Shown here piece after piece: positions 32,044-40,492 of a stretch of DNA of 64,000 nucleotides; within the stretch, counting starts at the first letter, position 1; every line of letters starts with the position of its first letter. Source of the DNA: JAGQZY01 sp964588335 (GTDB lineage: Bacteria; Bdellovibrionota; Bdellovibrionia; Bdellovibrionales; JAGQZY01). Location of the stretch: NCBI GenBank assembly GCA_964588335.1, contig CAZPOV010000018.1, forward strand, positions 1 to 64,000, in the 5' to 3' direction. The notes below the pieces were generated by a model, which was given only the letters and a program-made list of their open reading frames with translations, was not told the origin of the DNA and ran no database searches. Position numbers and translations under genes: made by a program.

Positions 32044-34698
32044 ATGAGTCAAAAATACGTTTACTTTTTTGCCCAAGGCGAGTCCGAAGGTAACACTTCC
32101 ATGAAAAACACACTGGGTGGTAAGGGTGCCAACTTGGCTGAGATGACCAACTTAGGTATTCCTGTGCCTCCCGGTTTTACCATTGCTACCGATGTTTGTA
32201 GCGAGTTTTACAAGCTGGGAGAAAACTTACCCGAAGAGGTTCGCGCTCAAGTGACCGATGCTTTGGCACGAGTCGAAGAAAAAATCGGCAAAAAATTTGG
32301 TGATGCCAAAAACCCATTGCTGGTTAGTGTGAGATCAGGAGCTCGTGCTTCGATGCCGGGGATGATGGATACAATCCTCAACCTTGGGTTGAATGATGAA
32401 ACCGTTGAAGGTTTGGCTCAGTCTTCGAAAAATGAACGCTTTGCTTGGGATTCTTACCGACGTTTTATTCAAATGTACTCCAACGTGGTGATGGGTATGA
32501 ACACCTCGTTATTGGAAATGACTTTTGAAGATATGAAAGATGCCAAAGGTTATACCAAAGATACCGAGATGACGGCCGAGGATCTGAAACAGCTTGTGGA
32601 ATCCTTTAAAACTCAGATCACCGACACCACAGCAAAAACCTTTCCAATGGATCCCACCGAACAGTTGTGGGGGGCTATTGAAGCGGTTTTTTCCAGTTGG
32701 AACAATGACCGGGCGATCTCCTATCGCCGCTTGAACGGAATCCCCGACGAGTGGGGAACGGCTGTGAATGTTCAGTCCATGGTTTTTGGAAACTTGGGTG
32801 AAGAATCAGGAACCGGTGTGGCTTTCACCCGCGACCCATCAACCGGCGAGAAAGTCTTTTTTGGCGAGTATCTGATGAACGCTCAAGGTGAAGACGTGGT
32901 GGCTGGTATTCGAACGCCGCAACCTATCACCAAAGCCGCCGCTGAAGGCACAGGCCTGCAGTCGTTAGAGGTGGAATGCCCTGACGTTTACAAAACTTTG
33001 GTGGAAACCTATGAAAAATTAGAAAAGCATTATCGCGATATGCAAGATATCGAGTTCACCATTGAAAATGGTCAACTTTGGATGCTGCAAACACGAACCG
33101 GTAAGCGCACCGCCCGCGCGGCTTTACGAATTGCCGTTGAAATGATCGAAGAAAAACTGATCAGCGAAGAGGAAGCCATCCGTCGCATTGATCCGATGGC
33201 CTTGGACCAACTTCTGCACCCCACCTTGGATCCAGAAAGTGAAAGAACCTTGATGGCAAAAGGTCTTCCGGCCAGCCCCGGTGGTGTTTCTGGTAAAGTG
33301 GTTTTCTCCAGTGAGGACGCGGTTCAATGGAAAGAAAAGGGTGAAAAAGTGATTTTGGTGCGGGTTGAGACCTCACCAGAAGATATCGATGGCATGGTCT
33401 CATCCCAAGGAATTTTAACCTCGCGTGGAGGAATGACATCGCACGCGGCGGTTGTGGCTCGTGGCATGGGTAAGTGCTGTGTGGCCGGTTGTGGAGATGT
33501 GACTGTCAGTGAACACGACAAACAATTTCGCGCCAATGGCTACGTGGTGAAAGAAGGGGAAATGATCACCTTGGACGGCTCCACCGGTGAGGTTTTCCTT
33601 GGAGAAGTGAAAACCATTCCGCCGCAATTGGAAGGGCCATTCGAGAAAATTATGGAAATGGCGGATAAATATCGAAAAGTGAAAGTGCGAACCAACGCCG
33701 ATACACCGGCTGACGCTGCCACCGCTGTGGAGTTTGGCGCCGAGGGCATTGGTCTTTGCCGAACCGAGCATATGTTTTTTGCTCCCGAACGAATTGATTG
33801 GGTTCGCCGCATGATTCTGGCGGAAAATAAAGAGGAGCGAGAGCGGGCTTTGGATCAACTTCTTCCCATGCAACGGGATGATTTTTATGGAATTTTCAAA
33901 GCTATGGGTGATCGACCCGTCACCATTCGTCTGCTCGATCCACCACTCCATGAGTTTTTACCCCATGACGATACCGAGGCCAAAGAGTTGGCTCAGCGTT
34001 TGGACGTGCCTTACAGTGACTTGCGCACCAAGGTCAAAATACTCCATGAGTTCAATCCCATGCTTGGCCATCGAGGCTGTCGTTTGGCCATCACCTATCC
34101 TGAAGTTTACGTGATGCAAGCCCGGGCGATTGCTGAGGCGGCCGCCCAGCTGACCGAGGAGGGAACCACATTGATTCCCGAGATCATGATTCCCTTGGTG
34201 GGGGAAGCCAAGGAGCTTTCTCTGTTGCGCGAGCTGGTTGTGAAGACGGTGGAGAAAGTGAAAGCCGACAAGAAAGTGGACTTCAAGTATCTGATTGGAA
34301 CCATGATTGAATTGCCTCGGGCCGCCATCACAGCCAATGAAGTGGCTGAATATGCTGACTTTTTTAGCTTTGGTACCAATGATTTGACGCAGACCACCTT
34401 AGGGCTCTCTCGTGATGATTCCGGACGCTTCTTGAATACCTACGTTTCTAAAGGCATTTACGCCGCCGACCCCTTTGTGTCCCTTGATCAAGGCGGAGTC
34501 GGGCAATTGGTAAAAATGGGTGTTGACCTTGGTCGAGGCTCCAAGCCAGACTTAAAAGTCGGAATATGTGGAGAACATGGTGGTGACCCCGCCAGCATCC
34601 GTTTCTTTGTCCAAGCGGGCATGGATTATGTGAGTTGTTCCCCGTTCCGAGTGCCTATTGCACGATTGGCTGCGGCCCAGGCCGCGTTGAGTCACTGA
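32044..34698 (+). CDS. ppdK: Pyruvate, phosphate dikinase
   Basis: An 884-residue enzyme of full family length that interconverts pyruvate, ATP and phosphate with PEP, AMP and diphosphate. The ATP-grasp region (about 1-340) begins NTLGGKGANLAEMTNLGIPV. The swivelling phosphohistidine domain has His467 in GGMTSHAAVVARGMGKCCV. The C-terminal PEP/pyruvate barrel ends with GICGEHGGDP, which holds the catalytic cysteine. It probably works with the PEP carboxykinase at 57295 at the PEP node. The start follows GGGAGAGG. It lies 16 bp after the glycyl-tRNA synthetase gene and 23 bp before smc. Confidence 0.97.
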   Translation: MSQKYVYFFAQGESEGNTSMKNTLGGKGANLAEMTNLGIPVPPGFTIATDVCSEFYKLGENLPEEVRAQVTDALARVEEKIGKKFGDAKNPLLVSVRSGARASMPGMMDTILNLGLNDETVEGLAQSSKNERFAWDSYRRFIQMYSNVVMGMNTSLLEMTFEDMKDAKGYTKDTEMTAEDLKQLVESFKTQITDTTAKTFPMDPTEQLWGAIEAVFSSWNNDRAISYRRLNGIPDEWGTAVNVQSMVFGNLGEESGTGVAFTRDPSTGEKVFFGEYLMNAQGEDVVAGIRTPQPITKAAAEGTGLQSLEVECPDVYKTLVETYEKLEKHYRDMQDIEFTIENGQLWMLQTRTGKRTARAALRIAVEMIEEKLISEEEAIRRIDPMALDQLLHPTLDPESERTLMAKGLPASPGGVSGKVVFSSEDAVQWKEKGEKVILVRVETSPEDIDGMVSSQGILTSRGGMTSHAAVVARGMGKCCVAGCGDVTVSEHDKQFRANGYVVKEGEMITLDGSTGEVFLGEVKTIPPQLEGPFEKIMEMADKYRKVKVRTNADTPADAATAVEFGAEGIGLCRTEHMFFAPERIDWVRRMILAENKEERERALDQLLPMQRDDFYGIFKAMGDRPVTIRLLDPPLHEFLPHDDTEAKELAQRLDVPYSDLRTKVKILHEFNPMLGHRGCRLAITYPEVYVMQARAIAEAAAQLTEEGTTLIPEIMIPLVGEAKELSLLRELVVKTVEKVKADKKVDFKYLIGTMIELPRAAITANEVAEYADFFSFGTNDLTQTTLGLSRDDSGRFLNTYVSKGIYAADPFVSLDQGGVGQLVKMGVDLGRGSKPDLKVGICGEHGGDPASIRFFVQAGMDYVSCSPFRVPIARLAAAQAALSH

Positions 34699-34721
34699 AC
34701 ACCATCTAGAGGGGATCGACG

Positions 34722-37700
34722 TTGCGGATTAAAAAGCTAGAGCTCATAGGGTTTAAATCGTTCAAAGACCGTACGGTCATTCATTTTGATGCTGGCATCA
34801 CTGGGGTCGTCGGCCCCAACGGCTGTGGTAAGTCCAATATTGTGGACGCCTTGGTTTGGGTGATGGGTGAAATGTCCGCCAAACATTTGCGTGGATCGTC
34901 CATGGAAGATGTTATCTTCGCTGGTGCTGAAGGCTATGCGCCTTTGGGAATGTGCGAAGTGTCTTTAACTCTTGAAAACGATGGTGGTGCTTTTCCAGTT
35001 AAATATCTGAATCACTCTGAAGTGATGGTCACTCGTCGTTTGCATCGCTCCGGCGACTCTGAATATTTGGTGAATCGCGAGCCGGCTCGTCTACGAGACA
35101 TTCAAGAAATCTTTATGGACACGGGGGCAGGGTCGAAAGGCTTTAGTATTATCCAGCAGGGTATGATTGGTAAGATTGTAACCAGTAAGCCCGAAGAGCG
35201 CCGAGTTCTGATCGAAGAGGCCGCTGGTATTACCAAATTCAAAGCCCGTAAAAGAGAATCACAAAGAAAATTAAAAGCCACGGACGCCAACTTGGTGCGC
35301 TTACAGGACATCATTGGTGAATTAAAGCGCCAGTTGGACAGTTTGCAGCGCCAAGCCCAAAGAGCCGAGCGCTATCGCAAGCTGAAAAGAGAAGTGGAAG
35401 AGATCGAGCTTTGGACGTCGTCGAAAGAGTACGTGGCTCTTAAAGAAAAAGTGAACCAAGCGCAACAAGAGTTTGAACAAGCCCAAAACCAGTCGGTGGA
35501 AAGTGAAGCGCAAGTTTCAAAGTTAGAAGCCGAGGTATCGGGACTGCGCGGAGGGGCCGTTGAGGGCGAAAAAGCCATCGAAGACTTCCGCACCCGTTTA
35601 AAAGAAAATCAAGACAAGGTTCGAGTTCGCGAAAATGAAATTCAAGAGCTGCGCTTTGAGATCGAACAGGCCAAGCGATCCAACGAAATGGCGGGATCTC
35701 TTCTTAGCGAAAACCAAGTGCGCGAGCAAAAATTATTGTCAGAATTTAATGAAGTCACTCAGCGTTTGGCCGACATCGAAAAAGTCGCCGAAGAGTTGCG
35801 AATCGATCACGAAACTCAAAAAAGTCATTTTGAAGAGCGTAAACAAATTATCGAAAGCAGCGATAATGAGCTGAGCGATAAACGCCGAGAACACCTTTCT
35901 TTGACGGGTGCTGAGAACCAAACGCGTTCCAAGCAGGGGAGTCTTGAAGAGGCGGTCGCCAACCTTGAACGCGAGGTCAACCAGGTGCGCTTGGTGATGG
36001 ATGAGCTTCAAGATAAAAAGAAAGAGCTCGACGACCATCACAAAAAAGTTTTTGAAAATTATGAAAAAGAACGTCAAATGCAAATGACGATTCTAAATGA
36101 TGTGGAATCCTTAGAGGCAAAACGAGAAAGCCTACAACTGGATTATCAGAAAAAAGAAGAAGAGGTCACCGAGTTTAAAGACAAGTTGAATGAGGTCGTG
36201 TCTCGACTCTACGGTCTGGAAAACTTGCGCGACAACTTTGAAGGATTTCAAGAAGGTGTAAAGTCTGTCATGTTTTGGCAAAAAGAGCGCCTTGAAGGTC
36301 TTCCAGAAGAGGAGCGTGAAGCGCGTCGCAGCTTCCAACCGGTTTCAGATATCGTGCGTGTTCCAGAGAAATTTGAAGTCGCCTTGGAAGCGGCTTTGGG
36401 ACCCAAGCTTCAGATGCTGGTTTCGCAAGACCAAGATAAATCATTAGAAGCTGTTGATTATTTAAAAGAGCAGCAGTCGGGCCGTTCCACGTTTTACACA
36501 GCCCAAGGCGCTTTAGAAACTCACGACGGTTCTGAAGTTTCCATGTTGAAGTCCTGTGAAGGGGTTGAAGGCCTTTTAAGTGAAGTTATCGACGTACCAG
36601 AAAAACATCAAAAAACTGTGCAAGGACTGCTGAGTGATGTCGCTGTGGTTGAAAATATTCGCGATGGAATCAACCTACGCTCGCAGTTCCCCTCATGGAC
36701 TTTCGTGACTCTAGAGGGAGACGTTCTGACCCGTGAGGGAATGTTAAGTGGTGGTCACAAAGGTGACGCCTCCAGTGGTGTTTTAAAGCGCGAGCGTGAA
36801 ATCGATGAGCTGCGCCGATCAAAAGAAGAGTGGTCAGGAAAGCTGGCCCTAGCAACGGCTGCGATGAAGTCTGTTGACTCGCAAATGAAGCAGATTGAGC
36901 AGAACTTGGAAGAGGCCAAGCGTGACAAGACTGAAAAAGAGATTCTTGTGGCTGGTCTTAAAAAAGATCTTGAGCGCTCCGAAGCCGAAGTTCGCAATGT
37001 GAACATCGCCTTTGAAAAGCAAGAAAAAGAGATGGACGCTGTGCTGGATCGTCAAAAAGCCAAGCAAAATGAATTTGACGAATTGGTGCGAGTCATCGAA
37101 GAGATGGTCGCCAAAAAGGAAGCCTTAGAAAACCGTATCGAAGAATTAACCACAACTCTGGAAACAGAGAAAATGGGTATCGATGATTTGCAAGAGCGAG
37201 TCACCAATTTACAAGTCGACAGCGCCAAAAAGCAACAAGAGTTGATTGGAGTTCGCGCCGAACATGATCGACTGGAGCGCTCTTTGCAAGATGTGCGTGA
37301 GCAAATGAGCAAAATGGACGAAGAGTCCAACAAAAACACTCAAGTGATGAGTGAGAGCCAAGTGCAAATGGAAGAGAAGAAAGTCGAATTGGAAATTCTC
37401 ATCCAGACTGTGGAAGAACAGGAAGCGCAATTGGCAAAAATGCGCAATGAATTTGAAGAGTCCAACGCTCGTATGTTTGAGCTTCAGGATAAGTTGTCGG
37501 CAATGATGACGGACAAGAACAAGCAACAGTCGATCATGAATGAAAGCCAACTGGTTCTTGAGCAAGCGAAAATGAAAGAAGAGAACCTGCTGACTCATAT
37601 TGAGGAAAAATACCAAAAGGATCTCAGCCAAATTGCAGACGAGTACGCGCAACGAGAAGGCGACGTTCAACAATCGCAAGGCGAGTTGAAATCACTGAAA

Positions 37701-38333
37701 GAAAAATTGGGTCGCATTGGGGAAGTCAACCTGTCGGCGATTGAAGAATACGACGAACTGGCCGATCGCTACGAGTTTTTAAGCAAACAGTACAGCGATC
37801 TGACTGAGGCCAAAACACAGTTGACGAAAGTGATTGATCGTATCAATCGCATTTGTTCAAAACGTTTTAAAGAAACCTTTGAAGCCGTCAATGATCGCTT
37901 TCAGCGTGTGTTCCCTGTGCTCTTTGGTGGTGGTGAGGCGCGCTTGATATTGATTGAAGATCCGGAAAAAGATGAAATGGGAATCGATATTGTTTCTAGA
38001 CCTCCGGGTAAAAAGCTGCAAAGTGTGTCTCTGCTTTCGGGGGGAGAAAAAGCTCTGACAGCGGTCTCTCTGGTATTTTCTATCTTTCTGGTGAAGCCAT
38101 CGCCTTACTGTTTACTGGACGAGGTTGATGCTCCACTGGATGATGCCAACGTTATGCGTTTCAATGACTTGGTCAAAGAAATGGCCAAGCGTTCACAGAT
38201 CATCGTCGTTACCCACAACAAGTACACCATGGAAATCGCCGAAAAACTTTACGGTGTGACCATGGAAGAAAAGGGTGTTTCAAAAATGGTATCTGTTAAC
38301 CTTGGAGACCTCTCTTTACCATCCATCCGCTAA
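34722..38333 (+). CDS. smc: Chromosome segregation ATPase SMC
   Basis: A 1203-residue SMC protein with the full layout. The N-terminal head holds Walker A (VGPNGCGKSNIVDALVWVMG). Two long coiled coils (about 170-500 and 670-1000) flank a hinge at about 515-660. The C-terminal head has the signature SLLSGGEKALTAVSL and Walker B CLLDEVDAPLDDANV. SMC dimers compact and align the chromosome together with ScpA and ScpB, which are not encoded here. The TTG start at 34722 has GAGGGG upstream. The gene follows ppdK closely and ends immediately before the lipoprotein gene. Confidence 0.97.
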   Translation: MRIKKLELIGFKSFKDRTVIHFDAGITGVVGPNGCGKSNIVDALVWVMGEMSAKHLRGSSMEDVIFAGAEGYAPLGMCEVSLTLENDGGAFPVKYLNHSEVMVTRRLHRSGDSEYLVNREPARLRDIQEIFMDTGAGSKGFSIIQQGMIGKIVTSKPEERRVLIEEAAGITKFKARKRESQRKLKATDANLVRLQDIIGELKRQLDSLQRQAQRAERYRKLKREVEEIELWTSSKEYVALKEKVNQAQQEFEQAQNQSVESEAQVSKLEAEVSGLRGGAVEGEKAIEDFRTRLKENQDKVRVRENEIQELRFEIEQAKRSNEMAGSLLSENQVREQKLLSEFNEVTQRLADIEKVAEELRIDHETQKSHFEERKQIIESSDNELSDKRREHLSLTGAENQTRSKQGSLEEAVANLEREVNQVRLVMDELQDKKKELDDHHKKVFENYEKERQMQMTILNDVESLEAKRESLQLDYQKKEEEVTEFKDKLNEVVSRLYGLENLRDNFEGFQEGVKSVMFWQKERLEGLPEEEREARRSFQPVSDIVRVPEKFEVALEAALGPKLQMLVSQDQDKSLEAVDYLKEQQSGRSTFYTAQGALETHDGSEVSMLKSCEGVEGLLSEVIDVPEKHQKTVQGLLSDVAVVENIRDGINLRSQFPSWTFVTLEGDVLTREGMLSGGHKGDASSGVLKREREIDELRRSKEEWSGKLALATAAMKSVDSQMKQIEQNLEEAKRDKTEKEILVAGLKKDLERSEAEVRNVNIAFEKQEKEMDAVLDRQKAKQNEFDELVRVIEEMVAKKEALENRIEELTTTLETEKMGIDDLQERVTNLQVDSAKKQQELIGVRAEHDRLERSLQDVREQMSKMDEESNKNTQVMSESQVQMEEKKVELEILIQTVEEQEAQLAKMRNEFEESNARMFELQDKLSAMMTDKNKQQSIMNESQLVLEQAKMKEENLLTHIEEKYQKDLSQIADEYAQREGDVQQSQGELKSLKEKLGRIGEVNLSAIEEYDELADRYEFLSKQYSDLTEAKTQLTKVIDRINRICSKRFKETFEAVNDRFQRVFPVLFGGGEARLILIEDPEKDEMGIDIVSRPPGKKLQSVSLLSGGEKALTAVSLVFSIFLVKPSPYCLLDEVDAPLDDANVMRFNDLVKEMAKRSQIIVVTHNKYTMEIAEKLYGVTMEEKGVSKMVSVNLGDLSLPSIR

Positions 38334-38351
38334 ATGATCTGTGGGGGTTTG

Positions 38352-39098
38352 ATGAAATGGATTGTGCTTTTACTTGTTTTAGCTTCTTGTCAGTCGGCTG
38401 ATAAGAAGCGTATCGAAAACGTCGACCGCTACGGCAATCGCACCGATGTGAAGACCAAAGACGGCTACTACACCTACGTTTTTTATTTGCGAGATCGCCG
38501 CCAGGCCCGCGAGCCCGCTCAAGCTCTGGAAGTCTTTTCAGACAAGACGGAATCGAATCCTGAAGAAGGTCTTCAGTTTCAATCTAAGAATTTAACCTTA
38601 AACTCCGAAGTCTTTGTGCCCGAAGACTCCAGTTTCACAGCCGATCCCGAAATGCAGAACGTGCCCTGTCAGGTCGCCATCGAAAAACGTTTAGGCATCG
38701 GCGCGGGAGGGCCTCGCTTCGGGTTTTCGGTGACTGGGAACTATGGAATCGCCAAATATTACGGCAATCAAGGCGAATTCGGTTGGGGTTTTTACTCGCA
38801 CGACTATCCCTGGGGACCTCTTGAGAACTTAAGAAAAGAAATTGAAAAATCATCGGACTGGGAAACCCAACATGGCGTATGGTCTTATGACCCCAGCACT
38901 TTTGAGTTTATCAGCGTTCATGAAGCCACTGGTAAAAGAGAAGGCTTGTTCGAAAAATACAAGGTTTTGGTTGATCCTGAACTGCAGAAAGTCACCTCTG
39001 TTGAAGTTGAAATTCGCCGGGGTGACAGGAAACAACCTTTTGAAGAGATGGATATGCAGGCTCGGTTTCGCTGCTCCTCTTCATTGACGTCTCTTTAG
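38352..39098 (+). CDS. Lipoprotein of unknown function
   Basis: A 248-residue lipoprotein (signal MKWIVLLLVLASC, predicted lipid Cys13). The mature protein is hydrophilic with many aromatic residues (YGIAKYYGNQGEFGWGFYS) and a beta-rich character. I do not recognise the family. The ATG at 38352 is chosen because GTGGGGG lies upstream and the lipoprotein signal begins there. An in-frame ATG at 38334 directly after the smc stop is less likely. It is probably co-transcribed with smc. Confidence 0.7.
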   Translation: MKWIVLLLVLASCQSADKKRIENVDRYGNRTDVKTKDGYYTYVFYLRDRRQAREPAQALEVFSDKTESNPEEGLQFQSKNLTLNSEVFVPEDSSFTADPEMQNVPCQVAIEKRLGIGAGGPRFGFSVTGNYGIAKYYGNQGEFGWGFYSHDYPWGPLENLRKEIEKSSDWETQHGVWSYDPSTFEFISVHEATGKREGLFEKYKVLVDPELQKVTSVEVEIRRGDRKQPFEEMDMQARFRCSSSLTSL

Positions 39099-39103
39099 TC
39101 GTC

Positions 39104-39153
39104 AACAGCCCACGCAGAGTCACCGATTTTCCATCTGTCTGGGGCGGGCTGTT
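39104..39153 (+). terminator. Possible long hairpin after the lipoprotein gene
   Basis: Arms AACAGCCC (39104-39111) and GGGCTGTT (39146-39153) are perfectly complementary but separated by 34 bases, and no T-run follows. It may bound the smc transcript. Confidence 0.3.
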
Positions 39154-39220
39154 AGAGCTTGAAGTCCAAACTGAATCTAAGGGATGATACCTCAAACAAC
39201 TTTTGCCTGGAGGCGCATCA

Positions 39221-39790
39221 ATGATTCGATTATCAACTTTAATGGCTTTTCTTTGTGTTTTTGGAATGGCTTCGCTGACCCAAGCCGGCTTTCATATGGA
39301 GCCCCATATTGGTTTAGGACTCAGTAACAAATGGGAGCAGGGTTCAAGCTCAGGAGACCTCTCTAAAACAATCACTGGTATCAAATTGGGCTATCAAGCA
39401 CCGATGGGATTGCAAGTCGGTGGAGAAATTCAAATCGGTACAGGTACTTTTGATCAAGACAACACGGTCTTTTTAAATGATATCGACTCGGTGGATGTTG
39501 GGATTGGTCCTTATTTGGGTTACCAAAGTCCTTTAGGTATCCGTGGTTATATTGGTGTCTTTCGAAGTGCATTGGCTCTTGATGATGCCGGTGATAACAC
39601 TTTTACGGGTGTGGGATTTAAGTTAGGGGCCGGCTATCGAATTATCGACTGGTTTGCCATCAATCTTGAATACATCACAACCTCTTACGACAAATTCGAT
39701 AATAGCTTTGGTGATGGCGATCTGGATCCAAAAGTGAAAGTCAACACAGTGATGTTGGTCGCTAGTTTCCCTTTTAACTTCGGTGGATAA
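39221..39790 (+). CDS. Outer-membrane beta-barrel protein (OmpA/OmpW-like fold)
   Basis: A 189-residue exported protein. The signal peptide ends LTQA-G, and the mature part of about 170 residues alternates hydrophobic and polar residues in strands typical of an eight-stranded barrel: GLGLSNKWEQ, GIKLGYQAPMGLQVGGEIQI, GIGPYLGYQS, GFKLGAGYRI, FAINLEYITTSY. The chain ends with a hydrophobic strand before Gly-Gly. It probably sits in the outer membrane; the ligand is unknown. The start at 39221 has GGAGG eight bases upstream. A strong bidirectional terminator follows. Confidence 0.8.
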   Translation: MIRLSTLMAFLCVFGMASLTQAGFHMEPHIGLGLSNKWEQGSSSGDLSKTITGIKLGYQAPMGLQVGGEIQIGTGTFDQDNTVFLNDIDSVDVGIGPYLGYQSPLGIRGYIGVFRSALALDDAGDNTFTGVGFKLGAGYRIIDWFAINLEYITTSYDKFDNSFGDGDLDPKVKVNTVMLVASFPFNFGG

Positions 39791-39810
39791 AAAGTGATTG
39801 AGCGATGAAA

Positions 39811-39841
39811 AAAAAAGCACTCCACGGAGTGCTTTTTTTTT
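39811..39841. terminator. Bidirectional intrinsic terminator
   Basis: A run of A, the stem GCACTC/GAGTGC with loop CACG, then nine T. It serves the beta-barrel gene on the plus strand and the tetR gene (stop at 39860) on the minus strand. Confidence 0.92.
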
Positions 39842-39859
39842 GCTCGAAGCAAGTTGAGC

Positions 39860-40492
39860 TTATTTCCAGTTGGCCTTGTTGGCCATATGATTCGCCAAAG
39901 CTTCGGCCTGTCGAACCAAATGACTTTCTATTTTATCCACAGGCATGGATTGCTTTTTTAAGGCGTCGTAATGCACGGAACATGTCATAACAGCAAAGTG
40001 AAAAACACTGGAAAAAAGACACATCACCATCCATTCCAGTCCCTCATCTGTCGCTTCGGGATAAAGTTTTTTGAGAAATGCACCGACATGCACAGCACCC
40101 GGAGGGCCTAACTCACATTGCATGTTTTGCACATGAGGATTGTCCGACTCCGGAGGTGGAGCCTGATCACTGAGAAAGGTCTTCATGGTGGCGGTGGCAT
40201 AATCTCGATGTTCACGCATAAAACGAAAAAGATTTCTGGCAAATTGTTTCTCGTCTTTTGAGTTCTCTATTAATTTTAAAACCGAATTGTTCATCCACAC
40301 ATAAACATCATCAATGATCGACCAATACAGGGCCTCCTTGCTACCGAAGTGGTAGTTGATGGCGGCAACGTTGACTTCACACTCATCGGCAATTTGGCGC
40401 ACCGAAGTGCCTTTAAATCCATGCTTCGAAAATAGAATACGGGCGGTTTCGATAATTTTCTGTTTGGTTTCTTTCTTCTCTGCGGCTGTCAT
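39860..40492 (-). CDS. TetR-family repressor of the efflux operon
   Basis: A 210-residue TetR/AcrR regulator. The N-terminal helix-turn-helix spans about 10-60 (ARILFSKHGFKGTSVRQIAD, then VNVAAINYHFGSKEALYWSI). The C-terminal part is a ligand-binding helical domain of the CecR/DUF1956-like length. It is the last gene of the tolC-RND-tetR operon and overlaps the RND stop by one base (TAATG). Two palindromes in the operon promoter (45130-45147 and 45182-45199) are the natural candidates for its binding sites, giving autoregulation. Confidence 0.92.
   Translation of the reverse strand: MTAAEKKETKQKIIETARILFSKHGFKGTSVRQIADECEVNVAAINYHFGSKEALYWSIIDDVYVWMNNSVLKLIENSKDEKQFARNLFRFMREHRDYATATMKTFLSDQAPPPESDNPHVQNMQCELGPPGAVHVGAFLKKLYPEATDEGLEWMVMCLFSSVFHFAVMTCSVHYDALKKQSMPVDKIESHLVRQAEALANHMANKANWK

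Noticed and set aside
33415..33951. 178-codon minus-strand frame inside ppdK
   Set aside because: Antisense shadow of conserved ppdK codons; the His/Ser/Asn-rich composition is an artefact of the opposite strand.
37209..37679. 156-codon minus-strand frame inside smc
   Set aside because: Leu/Phe-rich shadow of the coiled-coil codons of SMC; no independent start signal.
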